Positions 38,277-51,880 of a stretch of 64,000 bases of DNA are shown in pieces. A program made the position numbers and the translations under genes. Position 1 is the stretch's first letter. Each line of letters begins with the position of its first letter. Source of the DNA: Meghimatium bilineatum (Eukaryota; Mollusca; Gastropoda; Stylommatophora; Philomycidae); assembly GCA_034231615.1 (NCBI GenBank), contig CM067302.1, forward strand, positions 7,503,501 to 7,567,500, in the 5' to 3' direction. The notes below the pieces were generated by a model. The model had not been told where the DNA came from. It saw nothing but the letters and a program-made list of their open reading frames with translations, and did not search any database.

Positions 38277-39966
38277 GTAGTACGCTAGAATACAATAAAT
38301 TCGTGTGTCCAGACTGCAATTTCTGGTGTAGTAAGCTGCAGTACACCCAATTTGTGATTAATATGCCATAGAACACTGAGTTTTGACGTACTAAACAGCA
38401 AGAGACCTAATTTGTGTCTAATACGACAGTATTCTGACGTATTATGCTGCATTACAACGAAATGATGTATAATAGGCCAGAATAGACTCAATTGAAGTGT
38501 AGTAAGCTTCAGAACAATGAATTTGTGAGTAATATGCCAGAATACACCGAGTTCTAACGTAGTACGCTAGAATACACTAAATTCGTGTGTCCACACTGCA
38601 ATTTCTGGTGTAGTAAGCTGCAGTACACCCAATTTGTGATTAATATGCCATAGAACACTAAGTTTTGACGTACTAAACAGCAAGATACCTAATTTGTGTA
38701 TAATTCGCCAGTGTTCTGAGTTATTAAGCTGCAAAACAACGAAGTCATGTGTAACAGGCCAGAATACACTCAATTCAAGTGTAGTAAGCTGCAGTACACC
38801 GAATTTGTGAGTAATATGACACAAAACACTGAGTTCTAACGTAGTACGCTAGAAAACACCAAATTCGTGTGTCCAGACTGCAATTTCTGGTGTAGTAAGC
38901 TTCAGTACACCCAATTTGTGAGTAATATGCCACAAAACACTGAGTTTTGACGTACTAAACAGCAAGAGACCTAATTTGTGTCTAATACGACAGTATTCTG
39001 ACGTATTATGCTGCATTACAACGAAATGATGTATAATAGGCCAGAATACTCACATCTAGTGTAGTTATCTTCAGAACAATGAATTTGTGAGTAATATGCC
39101 AGAATACACCGAGTTCTAACGTAGTACGCTAGAATACACTAAATTCGTGTGTCCAGACTGCAATTTCTGGTGTAGTAAGCTGCAGTACACCCAATTTGTG
39201 ATTAATATGCCATAGAACACTGAGTTTTGACGTACTAAACAGCAAGAGACCTAATTTGTGTCTAATACGACAGTATTCTGACGTATTATGCTGCATTACA
39301 ACGAAATGATGTATAATAGGCTAGAATAGACTCAATTGAAGTGTAGTAAGCTTCAGAACAATGAATTTGTGAGTAATATGCCAGAATACACCGAGTTCTA
39401 ACGTAGTACGCTAGAATACAATAAATTCGTGTGTCCAGACTGCAGTTTCTGGTGTAGTAAGCTGCAGTACACCCAATTTGTGAGTAATATGCCATAGAAC
39501 ACTGAGTTTTGACGTACTAAACAGCAAGAGACCTAATTTGTGTCTAATACGACAGTATTCTGACGTATTATGCTGCATTACAACGAAATGATGTATAATA
39601 GGCTAGAATAGACTCAATTGAAGTGTAGTAAGCTTCAGAACAATGAATTTGTGAGTAATATGCCAGAATACACCGAGTTCTAACGTAGTACGCTAGAATA
39701 CAATAAATTCGTGTGTCCAGACTGCAGTTTCTGGTGTAGTAAGCTGCAGTACACCCAATTTGTGAGTAATATGCCATAGAACACTGAGTTTTGACGTACT
39801 AAACAGCAAGAGACCTAATTTGTGTCTAATACGACAGTATTCTGACGTATTATGCTGCATTACAACGAAATGATGTATAATAGGCCAGAATAGACTCAAT
39901 TGAAGTGTAGTAAGCTTCAGAACAATGAATTTGTGAGTAATATGCCAGAATACACCGAGTTCTAAC

Positions 39967-40039
39967 GTAGTACGCTAGAATACACTAAATTCGTGTGTCC
40001 AGACTGCGAGTAATATGCCAGAATACACCGAGTTCTAAC
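39967..40039. repeat. 73-bp A/E hybrid monomer
   Basis: Partner of 35322 in the second 4,645-bp block. Confidence 0.9.
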
Positions 40040-41580
40040 GTAGTACGCTAGAATACAATAAATTCGTGTGTCCAGACTGCAATTTCTGGTGTAGTAAGCT
40101 GCAGTACACCCAATTTGTGAGTAATATGCCATAGAACACTGAGTTTTGACGTACTAAACAGCAAGAGACCTAATTTGTGTCTAATACGACAGTATTCTGA
40201 CGTATTATGCTGCATTACAACGAAATGATGTATAATAGGCCAGAATAGACTCAATTGAAGTGTAGTAAGCTTCAGAACAATGAATTTGTGAGTAATATGC
40301 CAGAATACACCGAGTTCTAACGTAGTACGCTAGAATACACTAAATTCGTGTGTCCACACTGCAATTTCTGGTGTAGTAAGCTGCAGTACACCCAATTTGT
40401 GATTAATATGCCATAGAACACTAAGTTTTGACGTACTAAACAGCAAGATACCTAATTTGTGTATAATTCGCCAGTGTTCTGAGTTATTAAGCTGCAAAAC
40501 AACGAAGTCATGTGTAACAGGCCAGAATACACTCAATTCAAGTGTAGTAAGCTGCAGTACACCGAATTTGTGAGTAATATGACACAAAACACTGAGTTCT
40601 AACGTAGTACGCTAGAAAACACCAAATTCGTGTGTCCAGACTGCAATTTCTGGTGTAGTAAGCTTCAGTACACCCAATTTGTGAGTAATATGCCACAAAA
40701 CACTGAGTTTTGACGTACTAAACAGCAAGAGACCTAATTTGTGTCTAATACGACAGTATTCTGACCTATTATGCTGCATTACAACGAAATGATGTATAAT
40801 AGGCCACAATACTCACATCTAGTGTAGTTATCTTCAGAACAATGAATTTGTGAGTAATATGCCAGAATACACCGAGTTCTAACGTAGTACGCTAGAATAC
40901 ACTAAATTCGTGTGTCCAGACTGCAATTTCTGGTGTAGTAAGCTGCAGTACACCCAATTTGTGATTAATATGCCATAGAACACTGAGTTTTGACGTACTA
41001 AACAGCAAGAGACCTAATTTGTGTCTAATACGACAGTATTCTGACGTATTATGCTGCATTACAACGAAATGATGTATAATAGGCTAGAATAGACTCAATT
41101 GAAGTGTAGTAAGCTTCAGAACAATGAATTTGTGAGTAATATGCCAGAATACACCGAGTTCTAACGTAGTACGCTAGAATACAATAAATTCGTGTGTCCA
41201 GACTGCAGTTTCTGGTGTAGTAAGCTGCAGTACACCCAATTTGTGAGTAATATGCCATAGAACACTGAGTTTTGACGTACTAAACAGCAAGAGACCTAAT
41301 TTGTGTCTAATACGACAGTATTCTGACGTATTATGCTGCATTACAACGAAATGATGTATAATAGGTCAGAATAGACTCAATTGAAGTGTAGTAAGCTTCA
41401 GAACAATGAATTTGTGAGTAATATGCCAGAATACACCGAGTTCTAACGTAGTACGCTAGAATACACTAAATTCGTGTGTCCACACTGCAATTTCTGGTGT
41501 AGTAAGCTGCAGTACACCCAATTTGTGATTAATATGCCATAGAACACTAAGTTTTGACGTACTAAACAGCAAGAGACCTA

Positions 41581-43291
41581 ATTTCTGTATAATTCGCCAG
41601 TGTTCTGAGTTATTAAGCTGCAAAACAACGAAGTCATGTGTAACAGGCCAGAATACACTCAATTCAAGTGTAGTAAGCTGCAGTACACCGAATTTTAAGT
41701 AATATGCCACAAAACACTGAGTTCTAACGTAGTACGCTAGAAAACACCAAATTCGTGTGTCCAGACTGCAATTTCTGGTGTAGTAAGCTGCAGAACACCC
41801 AATTTGTGAGTAATATGCCACAAAACACTGAGTTTTGACGTACTAAACAGCAAGAGACCTAATTTGTGTCTAATACGACAGTATTCTGACGTTTTATGCT
41901 GCATTACAACGGAATGATGTATAATAGGCCAGAATACACTCAATTCAAGTGTAGTACGCTGCAGTACACCCAATTTGTGAGTAATATGCCAGAATACACC
42001 GAGTTCTAACGTAGTACGCTAGAATACACCAAATTCGTGTGTCCAGACTGCAATTTCTGGTGTAGTAAGCTTCAGTACACCCAATTTGTGAGTAATATGC
42101 CATAGAACACTGAGTTTTGACGTACTAAACAGGAAGAGACCTAATTTGTGTCTAATACGACAGTATTCTGACGTATTATGCTGCATTACAACGAAATGAT
42201 GTATAATAGGCCAGAATAGACAATTGAAGTGTAGTAAGCTTCAGAACAATGAATTTGTGAGTAATATGCCAGAATACACCGAGTTCTAACGTAGTACGCT
42301 AGAATACACTAAATTCGTGTGTCCACACTGCAATTTCTGGTGTAGTAAGCTGCAGTACACCCAATTTGTGATTAATATGCCATAGAACACTAAGTTTTGA
42401 CGTACTAAACAGCAAGAGACCTAATTTGTGTATAATTCGCAAGTGTTCTGAGTTATTAAGCTGCAAAACAACGAAGTCATGTGTAACAGGCCAGAATACA
42501 CTCAATTCAAGTGTAGTAAGCTGCAGTACACCGAATTTGTGAGTAATATGCCAGAATACACCGAGTTCTAACGTAGTACGCTAGAATACAATAAATTCGT
42601 GTGTCCAGACTGCAATTTCTGGTGTAGTAAGCTGCAGTACACCCAATTTGTGAGTAATATGCCACAAAACACTGAGTTTTGACGTACTAAACAGCAAGAG
42701 ACCTAATTTGTGTCTAATACGACAGTATTCTGACGTATTATGCTGCATTACAACGAAATGATGTATAATAGGCCAGAATAGACTCAATTGAATTGTAGTA
42801 AGCTTCAGAACAATGCATTTGTGAGTAATATGCCAGAATACACCGAGTTCTAACGTAGTACGCTAGAATACACTAAATTCGTGTGTCCAGACTGCAATTT
42901 CTGATGTAGTAAGCTGCAGTACACCCAATTTGTGAGTAATATGCCATAGAACACTGAGTTTTGACGTACTAAACAGCAAGAGACCTAATTTGTGTCTAAT
43001 ACGACAGTATTCTGACGTATTATGCTGCATTACAACGAAATGATGTATAATAGGCCAGAATAGACTCAATTGAAGTGTAGTAAGCTTCAGAACAATGAAT
43101 TTGTGAGTAATATGCCAGAATACACCGAGTTCTAACGTAGTACGCTAGAATACACTAAATTCGTGTGTCCAGACTGCGAGTAATATGCCAGAATACACCG
43201 AGTTCTAACGTAGTACGCTAGAATACAATAAATTCGTGTGTCCAGACTGCAATTTCTGGTGTAGTAAGCTGCAGTACACCCAATTTGTGAT
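41581..43291. repeat. Segment with left-half variants, matching 47.3-48.6 kb
   Basis: From about 40.3 to 42.8 kb, position p matches p+5,777 to p+5,780. The drift is explained by a 1-bp loss near 41695 (GAATTTTAAG) and a 2-bp loss near 42219 (ATAGACAATTG) in this copy. It shares the rare AATTTCTGTATAATTC (near 41582) with 47360, 54268 and 58847. Confidence 0.72.
43137..43209. repeat. 73-bp A/E hybrid monomer
   Basis: Lies just left of the start of the 11,487-bp superblock match (43292). Confidence 0.9.
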
Positions 43292-45181
43292 TAATATGCC
43301 ATAGAACACTGAGTTTTGACGTACTAAACAGCAAGAGACCTAATTTGTGTCTAATACGACAGTATTCTGACGTATTATGCTGCATTACAACGAAATGATG
43401 TATAATAGGCCAGAATAGACTCAATTGAAGTGTAGTAAGCTTCAGAACAATGAATTTGTGAGTAATATGCCAGAATACACCGAGTTCTAACGTAGTACGC
43501 TAGAATACACTAAATTCGTGTGTCCACACTGCAATTTCTAGTGTAGTAAGCTGCAGTACACCCAATTTGTGATTAATATGCCATAGAACACTAAGTTTTG
43601 ACGTACTAAACAGCAAGAGACCTAATTTGTGTATAATTCGCGTGTTCTGAGTTATTAAGCTGCAAAACAACGAAGTCATGTGTAACAGGCCAGAATACAC
43701 TCAATTCAAGTGTAGTAAGCTGCAGTACACCGAATTTGTGAGTAATATGCCAGAATACACCGAGTTCTAACGTAGTACGCTAGAATACAATAAATTCGTG
43801 TGTCCAGACTGCAGTTTCTGGTGTAGTAAGCTGCAGTACACCCAATTTGTGAGTAATATGCCATAGAACACTGAGTTTTGACGTACTAAACAGCAAGAGA
43901 CCTAATTTGTGTCTAATACGACAGTATTCTGACGTATTATGCTGCATTACAACGAAATGATGTATAATAGGCCAGAATAGACTCAATTGAAGTGTAGTAA
44001 GCTTCAGAACAATGAATTTGTGAGTAATATGCCAGAATGCACCGAGTTCTAACGTAGTACGCTAGAATACACTAAATTCGTGTGTCCACACTGCAATTTC
44101 TGGTGTAGTAAGCTGCAGTACACCCAATTTGTGATTAATATGCCATAGAACACTAAGTTTTGACGTACTAAACAGCAAGAGACCTAATTTGTGTATAATT
44201 CGCCAGTGTTCTGAGTTATTAAGCTGCAAAACAACGAAGTCATGTGTAACAGGCCAGAATACACTCAATTCAAGTGTAGTAAGCTGCAGTACACCGAATT
44301 TGTGAGTAATATGCCACAAAACACTGAGTTCTAACGTAGTACGCTAGAAAACACTAAATTCGTGTGTCCAGACTGCAATTTCTGGTGTAGTAAGCTGCAG
44401 TACACCCAATTTGTGAATAATATGCTATAGAACACTGAGTTTTGACGTACTAAACAGCAAGAGACCTAATTTGTGTCTAATACGACAGTATTCTGACGTA
44501 TTATGCTGCATTACAACGAAATGATGTATAATAGGCTAGAATAGACTCAATTGAAGTGTAGTAAGCTTCAGAACAATGAATTTGTGAGTAATATGCCAGA
44601 ATACACCGAGTTCTAACGTAGTACGCTAGAATACAATAAATTCGTGTGTCCAGACTGCAGTTTCTGGTGTAGTAAGCTGCAGTACACCCAATTTGTGAGT
44701 AATATGCCATAGAACACTGAGTTTTGACGTACTAAACAGCAAGAGACCTAATTTGTGTCTAATACGACAGTATTCTGACGTATTATGCTGCATTACAACG
44801 AAATGATGTATAATAGGCTAGAATAGACTCAATTGAAGTGTAGTAAGCTTCAGAACAATGAATTTGTGAGTAATATGCCAGAATACACCGAGTTCTAACG
44901 TAGTACGCTAGAATACAATAAATTCGTGTGTCCAGACTGCAGTTTCTGGTGTAGTAAGCTGCAGTACACCCAATTTGTGAGTAATATGCCATAGAACACT
45001 GAGTTTTGACGTACTAAACAGCAAGAGACCTAATTTGTGTCTAATACGACAGTATTCTGACGTATTATGCTGCATTACAACGAAATGATGTATAATAGGC
45101 CAGAATAGACTCAATTGAAGTGTAGTAAGCTTCAGAACAATGAATTTGTGAGTAATATGCCAGAATACACCGAGTTCTAAC

Positions 45182-45254
45182 GTAGTACGCTAGAATACAC
45201 TAAATTCGTGTGTCCAGACTGCGAGTAATATGCCAGAATACACCGAGTTCTAAC
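45182..45254. repeat. 73-bp A/E hybrid monomer
   Basis: In the first sub-block of superblock copy 1, with its partner at 56669. Confidence 0.9.
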
Positions 45255-48070
45255 GTAGTACGCTAGAATACAATAAATTCGTGTGTCCAGACTGCAATTT
45301 CTGGTGTAGTAAGCTGCAGTACACCCAATTTGTGAGTAATATGCCATAGAACACTGAGTTTTGACGTACTAAACAGCAAGAGACCTAATTTGTGTCTAAT
45401 ACGACAGTATTCTGACGTATTATGCTGCATTACAACGAAATGATGTATAATAGGCCAGAATAGACTCAATTGAAGTGTAGTAAGCTTCAGAACAATGAAT
45501 TTGTGAGTAATATGCCAGAATACACCGAGTTCTAACGTAGTACGCTAGAATACACTAAATTCGTGTGTCCACACTGCAATTTCTGGTGTAGTAAGCTGCA
45601 GTACACCCAATTTGTGATTAATATGCCATAGAACACTAAGTTTTGACGTACTAAACAGCAAGATACCTAATTTGTGTATAATTCGCCAGTGTTCTGAGTT
45701 ATTAAGCTGCAAAACAACGAAGTCATGTGTAACAGGCCAGAATACACTCAATTCAAGTGTAGTAAGCTGCAGTACACCGAATTTGTGAGTAATATGACAC
45801 AAAACACTGAGTTCTAACGTAGTACGCTAGAAAACACCAAATTCGTGTGTCCAGACTGCAATTTCTGGTGTAGTAAGCTTCAGTACACCCAATTTGTGAG
45901 TAATATGCCACAAAACACTGAGTTTTGACGTACTAAACAGCAAGAGACCTAATTTGTGTCTAATACGACAGTATTCTGACGTATTATGCTGCATTACAAC
46001 GAAATGATGTATAATAGGCCAGAATACTCACATCTAGTGTAGTTATCTTCAGAACAATGAATTTGTGAGTAATATGCCAGAATACACCGAGTTCTAACGT
46101 AGTACGCTAGAATACACTAAATTCGTGTGTCCAGACTGCAATTTCTGGTGTAGTAAGCTGCAGTACACCCAATTTGTGATTAATATGCCATAGAACACTG
46201 AGTTTTGACGTACTAAACAGCAAGATACCTAATTTGTGTATAATTCGCCAGTGTTCTGAGTTATTAAGCTGCAAAACAACGAAGTCATGTGTAACAGGCC
46301 AGAATACACTCAATTCAAGTGTAGTAAGCTGCAGTACACCGAATTTGTGAGTAATATGACACAAAACACTGAGTTCTAACGTAGTACGCTAGAAAACACC
46401 AAATTCGTGTGTCCAGACTGCAATTTCTGGTGTAGTAAGCTTCAGTACACCCAATTTGTGAGTAATATGCCACAAAACACTGAGTTTTGACGTACTAAAC
46501 AGCAAGAGACCTAATTTGTGTCTAATACGACAGTATTCTGACGTATTATGCTGCATTACAACGAAATGATGTATAATAGGCCAGAATACTCACATCTAGT
46601 GTAGTTATCTTCAGAACAATGAATTTGTGAGTAATATGCCAGAATACACCGAGTTCTAACGTAGTACGCTAGAATACACTAAATTCGTGTGTCCAGACTG
46701 CAATTTCTGGTGTAGTAAGCTGCAGTACACCCAATTTGTGATTAATATGCCATAGAACACTGAGTTTTGACGTACTAAACAGCAAGAGACCTAATTTGTG
46801 TCTAATACGACAGTATTCTGACGTATTATGCTGCATTACAACGAAATGATGTATAATAGGCTAGAATAGACTCAATTGAAGTGTAGTAAGCTTCAGAACA
46901 ATGAATTTGTGAGTAATATGCCAGAATACACCGAGTTCTAACGTAGTACGCTAGAATACAATAAATTCGTGTGTCCAGACTGCAGTTTCTGGTGTAGTAA
47001 GCTGCAGTACACCCAATTTGTGAGTAATATGCCATAGAACACTGAGTTTTGACGTACTAAACAGCAAGAGACCTAATTTGTGTCTAATACGACAGTATTC
47101 TGACGTATTATGCTGCATTACAACGAAATGATGTATAATAGGTCAGAATAGACTCAATTGAAGTGTAGTAAGCTTCAGAACAATGAATTTGTGAGTAATA
47201 TGCCAGAATACACCGAGTTCTAACGTAGTACGCTAGAATACACTAAATTCGTGTGTCCACACTGCAATTTCTGGTGTAGTAAGCTGCAGTACACCCAATT
47301 TGTGATTAATATGCCATAGAACACTAAGTTTTGACGTACTAAACAGCAAGAGACCTAATTTCTGTATAATTCGCCAGTGTTCTGAGTTATTAAGCTGCAA
47401 AACAACGAAGTCATGTGTAACAGGCCAGAATACACTCAATTCAAGTGTAGTAAGCTGCAGTACACCGAATTTGTGAGTAATATGCCACAAAACACTGAGT
47501 TCTAACGTAGTACGCTAGAAAACACCAAATTCGTGTGTCCAGACTGCAATTTCTGGTGTAGTAAGCTGCAGTACACCCAATTTGTGAGTAATATGCCACA
47601 AAACACTGAGTTTTGACGTACTAAACAGCAAGAGACCTAATTTGTGTCTAATACGACAGTATTCTGACGTTTTATGCTGCATTACAACGGAATGATGTAT
47701 AATAGGCCAGAATACACTCAATTCAAGTGTAGTACGCTGCAGTACACCCAATTTGTGAGTAATATGCCAGAATACACCGAGTTCTAACGTAGTACGCTAG
47801 AATACACCAAATTCGTGTGTCCAGACTGCAATTTCTGGTGTAGTAAGCTTCAGTACCCCCAATTTGTGAGTAATATGTCATAGAACACTGAGTTTTGACG
47901 TACTAAACAGCAAGAGACCTAATTTGTGTCTAATACGACAGTATTCTGACGTATTATGCTGCATTACAACGAAATGATGTATAATAGGCCAGAATAGACT
48001 CAATTGAAGTGTAGTAAGCTTCAGAACAATGAATTTGTGAGTAATATGCCAGAATACACCGAGTTCTAAC

Positions 48071-49835
48071 GTAGTACGCTAGAATACACTAAATTCGTGT
48101 GTCCACACTGCAATTTCTGTTGTAGTAAGCTGCAGTACACCCAATTTGTGATTAATATGCCATAGAACACTAAGTTTTGACGTACTAAACAGCAAGAGAC
48201 CTAATTTGTGTATAATTCGCAAGTGTTCTGAGTTATTAAGCTGCAAAACAACGAAGTCATGTGTAACAGGCCAGAATACACTCAATTCAAGTGTAGTAAG
48301 CTGCAGTACACCGAATTTGTGAGTAATATGCCAGAATACACCGAGTTCTAACGTAGTACGCTAGAATACAATAAATTCGTGTGTCCAGACTGCAATTTCT
48401 GGTGTAGTAAGCTGCAGTACACCCAATTTGTGAGTAATATGCCATAGAACACTGAGTTTTGACGTACTAAACAGCAAGAGACCTAATTTGTGTCTAATAC
48501 GACAGTATTCTGACGTATTATGCTGCATTACAACGAAATGATGTATAATAGGCCAGAATAGACTCAATTGAAGTGTAGTAAGCTTCAGAACAATGAATTT
48601 GTGAGTAATATGCCAGAATACACCGAGTTCTAACGTAGTACGCTAGAATACACTAAATTCGTGTGTCCAGACTGCAATTTCTGGTGTAGTAAGCTGCAGT
48701 ACACCCAATTTGTGATTAATATGCCATAGAACACTAAGTTTTGACGTACTAAACAGCAAGAGACCTAATTTGTGTATAATTCGCCAGTGTTCTGAGTTAT
48801 TAAGCTGCAAAACAACGAAGACATGTGTAACAGGCCAGAATACACTCAATTCAAGTGTAGTAAGCTGCAGTACACCGAATTTGTGAGTAATATGCCACAA
48901 AACACTGAGTTCTAACGTAGTACGCTAGAAAACACCAAATTCGTGTGTCCAGACTGCAATTTCTGGTGTAGTAAGCTGCAGTACACCCAATTTGTGAGTA
49001 ATATGCCACAAAACACTGAGTTTTGACGTACTAAACAGCAAGAGACCTAATTTGTGTCTAATACGACAGTATTCTAACGTATTATGCTGCATTACAACGA
49101 AATGATGTATAATAGGCCAGAATAGACTCAATTGAATTGTAGTAAGCTTCAGAACAATGAATTTGTGAGTAATATGCCAGAATACACCGAGTTCTAACGT
49201 AGTACGCTAGAATACACTAAATTCGTGTGTCCAGACTGCAATTTCTGGTGTAGTAAGCTGCAGTACACCCAATTTGTGATTAATATGCCATAGAACACTA
49301 AGTTTTGACGTAATAAACAGCAAGAGACCTAATTTGTGTATAATTCGCCAGTGTTCTGAGTTATTAAGCTGCAAAACAACGAAGTCATGTGTAACAGACC
49401 AGAATACACTCAATTCAAGTGTAGTAAGCTGCAGTACACCGAATTTGTGAGTAATATGCCACAAAACACTGAGTTCTAACGTAGTACGCTAGAAAACACC
49501 AAATACGTGTGTCGAGACTGCAATTTCTGGTGTAGTAAGCTGCAGTACACCCAATTTGTGAGTAATATGCCACAAAACACTGAGTTTTGACGTACTAAAC
49601 AGCAAGAGACCTAATTTGTGTCTAATACGACAGTATTCTGACGTATTATGCTGCATTACAACGAAATGATGTATAATAGGCCAGAATAGACACAATTGAA
49701 GTGTAGTAAGCTTCAGAACAATGAATTTGTGAGTAATATGCCAGAATACACCGAGTTCTAACGTAGTACGCTAGAATACACTAAATTCGTGTGTCCAGAC
49801 TGCGAGTAATATGCCAGAATACACCGAGTTCTAAC
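48071..49835. repeat. 1,765-bp presence/absence segment (six units plus one hybrid)
   Basis: This segment accounts for the difference between the 6,626-bp and 4,861-bp sub-blocks. It is present here and at 59558-61322 and absent between 54.9 and 55.0 kb. Its six units follow the order of the units at about 3.16-4.78 kb, with private marks such as GTGTGTCGAGACTG near 49510, so it derives from the left-half variant family. Edges are set to monomer boundaries and may be off by part of a unit. Confidence 0.72.
49763..49835. repeat. 73-bp A/E hybrid monomer
   Basis: Closes the 1,765-bp presence/absence segment of superblock copy 1, with its partner at 61250. Confidence 0.9.
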
Positions 49836-51807
49836 GTAGTACGCTAGAATACACCAAATTCGTGTGTCCAGACTGCAATTTCTGGTGTAGTAAGCTTCAG
49901 TACACCCAATTTGTGAGTAATATGCCATAGAACACTGAGTTTTGACGTACTAAACAGCAAGAGACCTAATTTGTGTCTAATACGACAGTATTCTGACGTA
50001 TTATGCTGCATTACAACGAAATGATGTATAATAGGCCAGAATAGACTCACATCTAGTGTAGTTATCTTCAGAACAATGAATTTGTGAGTAATATGCCAGA
50101 ATACACCGAGTTCTAACGTAGTACGCTAGAATACACTAAATTCGTGTGTCCACACTGCAATTTCTAGTGTAGTAAGCTGCAGTACACCCAATTTGTGATT
50201 AATATGCCATAGAACACTAAGTTTTGACGTACTAAACAGCAAGAGACCTAATTTGTGTATAATTCGCGTGTTCTGAGTTATTAAGCTGCAAAACAACGAA
50301 GTCATGTGTAACAGGCCAGAATACACTCAATTCAAGTGTAGTAAGCTGCAGTACACCGAATTTGTGAGTAATATGCCAGAATACACCGAGTTCTAACGTA
50401 GTACGCTAGAATACAATAAATTCGTGTGTCCAGACTGCAGTTTCTGGTGTAGTAAGCTGCAGTACACCCAATTTGTGAGTAATATGCCATAGAACACTGA
50501 GTTTTGACGTACTAAACAGCAAGAGACCTAATTTGTGTCTAATACGACAGTATTCTGACGTATTATGCTGCATTACAACGAAATGATGTATAATAGGCCA
50601 GAATAGACTCAATTGAAGTGTAGTAAGCTTCAGAACAATGAATTTGTGAGTAATATGCCAGAATGCACCGAGTTCTAACGTAGTACGCTAGAATACACTA
50701 AATTCGTGTGTCCACACTGCAATTTCTGGTGTAGTAAGCTGCAGTACACCCAATTTGTGATTAATATGCCATAGAACACTAAGTTTTGACGTACTAAACA
50801 GCAAGAGACCTAATTTGTGTATAATTCGCCAGTGTTCTGAGTTATTAAGCTGCAAAACAACGAAGTCATGTGTAACAGGCCAGAATACACTCAATTCAAG
50901 TGTAGTAAGCTGCAGTACACCGAATTTGTGAGTAATATGCCACAAAACACTGAGTTCTAACGTAGTACGCTAGAAAACACTAAATTCGTGTGTCCAGACT
51001 GCAATTTCTGGTGTAGTAAGCTGCAGTACACCCAATTTGTGAATAATATGCTATAGAACACTGAGTTTTGACGTACTAAACAGCAAGAGACCTAATTTGT
51101 GTCTAATACGACAGTATTCTGACGTATTATGCTGCATTACAACGAAATGATGTATAATAGGCTAGAATAGACTCAATTGAAGTGTAGTAAGCTTCAGAAC
51201 AATGAATTTGTGAGTAATATGCCAGAATACACCGAGTTCTAACGTAGTACGCTAGAATACAATAAATTCGTGTGTCCAGACTGCAGTTTCTGGTGTAGTA
51301 AGCTGCAGTACACCCAATTTGTGAGTAATATGCCATAGAACACTGAGTTTTGACGTACTAAACAGCAAGAGACCTAATTTGTGTCTAATACGACAGTATT
51401 CTGACGTATTATGCTGCATTACAACGAAATGATGTATAATAGGCTAGAATAGACTCAATTGAAGTGTAGTAAGCTTCAGAACAATGAATTTGTGAGTAAT
51501 ATGCCAGAATACACCGAGTTCTAACGTAGTACGCTAGAATACAATAAATTCGTGTGTCCAGACTGCAGTTTCTGGTGTAGTAAGCTGCAGTACACCCAAT
51601 TTGTGAGTAATATGCCATAGAACACTGAGTTTTGACGTACTAAACAGCAAGAGACCTAATTTGTGTCTAATACGACAGTATTCTGACGTATTATGCTGCA
51701 TTACAACGAAATGATGTATAATAGGCCAGAATAGACTCAATTGAAGTGTAGTAAGCTTCAGAACAATGAATTTGTGAGTAATATGCCAGAATACACCGAG
51801 TTCTAAC

Positions 51808-51880
51808 GTAGTACGCTAGAATACACTAAATTCGTGTGTCCAGACTGCGAGTAATATGCCAGAATACACCGAGTTCTAAC
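51808..51880. repeat. 73-bp A/E hybrid monomer
   Basis: In the second sub-block of superblock copy 1. The matching place in copy 2 (after 63295) lacks it together with one unit. Confidence 0.9.

Larger units (their letters stand above)
31834..41580. repeat. 4,645-bp tandem duplication, two copies plus about 450 bp
   Basis: Copy 1 is about 31834-36480 and copy 2 about 36481-41126. The offset starts at 4,647, drops to 4,644 after a 3-bp loss in copy 2 (CGAAATGTATAA near 37548), and becomes 4,645 after a 1-bp loss in copy 1 (ACACCAGTTC near 33620). Shared marks include CTGACCTATTATG near 36118 and 40763. Each copy contains a 1,763-bp internal tandem repeat (about 33286-35047 and 35048-36810 in copy 1). 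Confidence 0.83.
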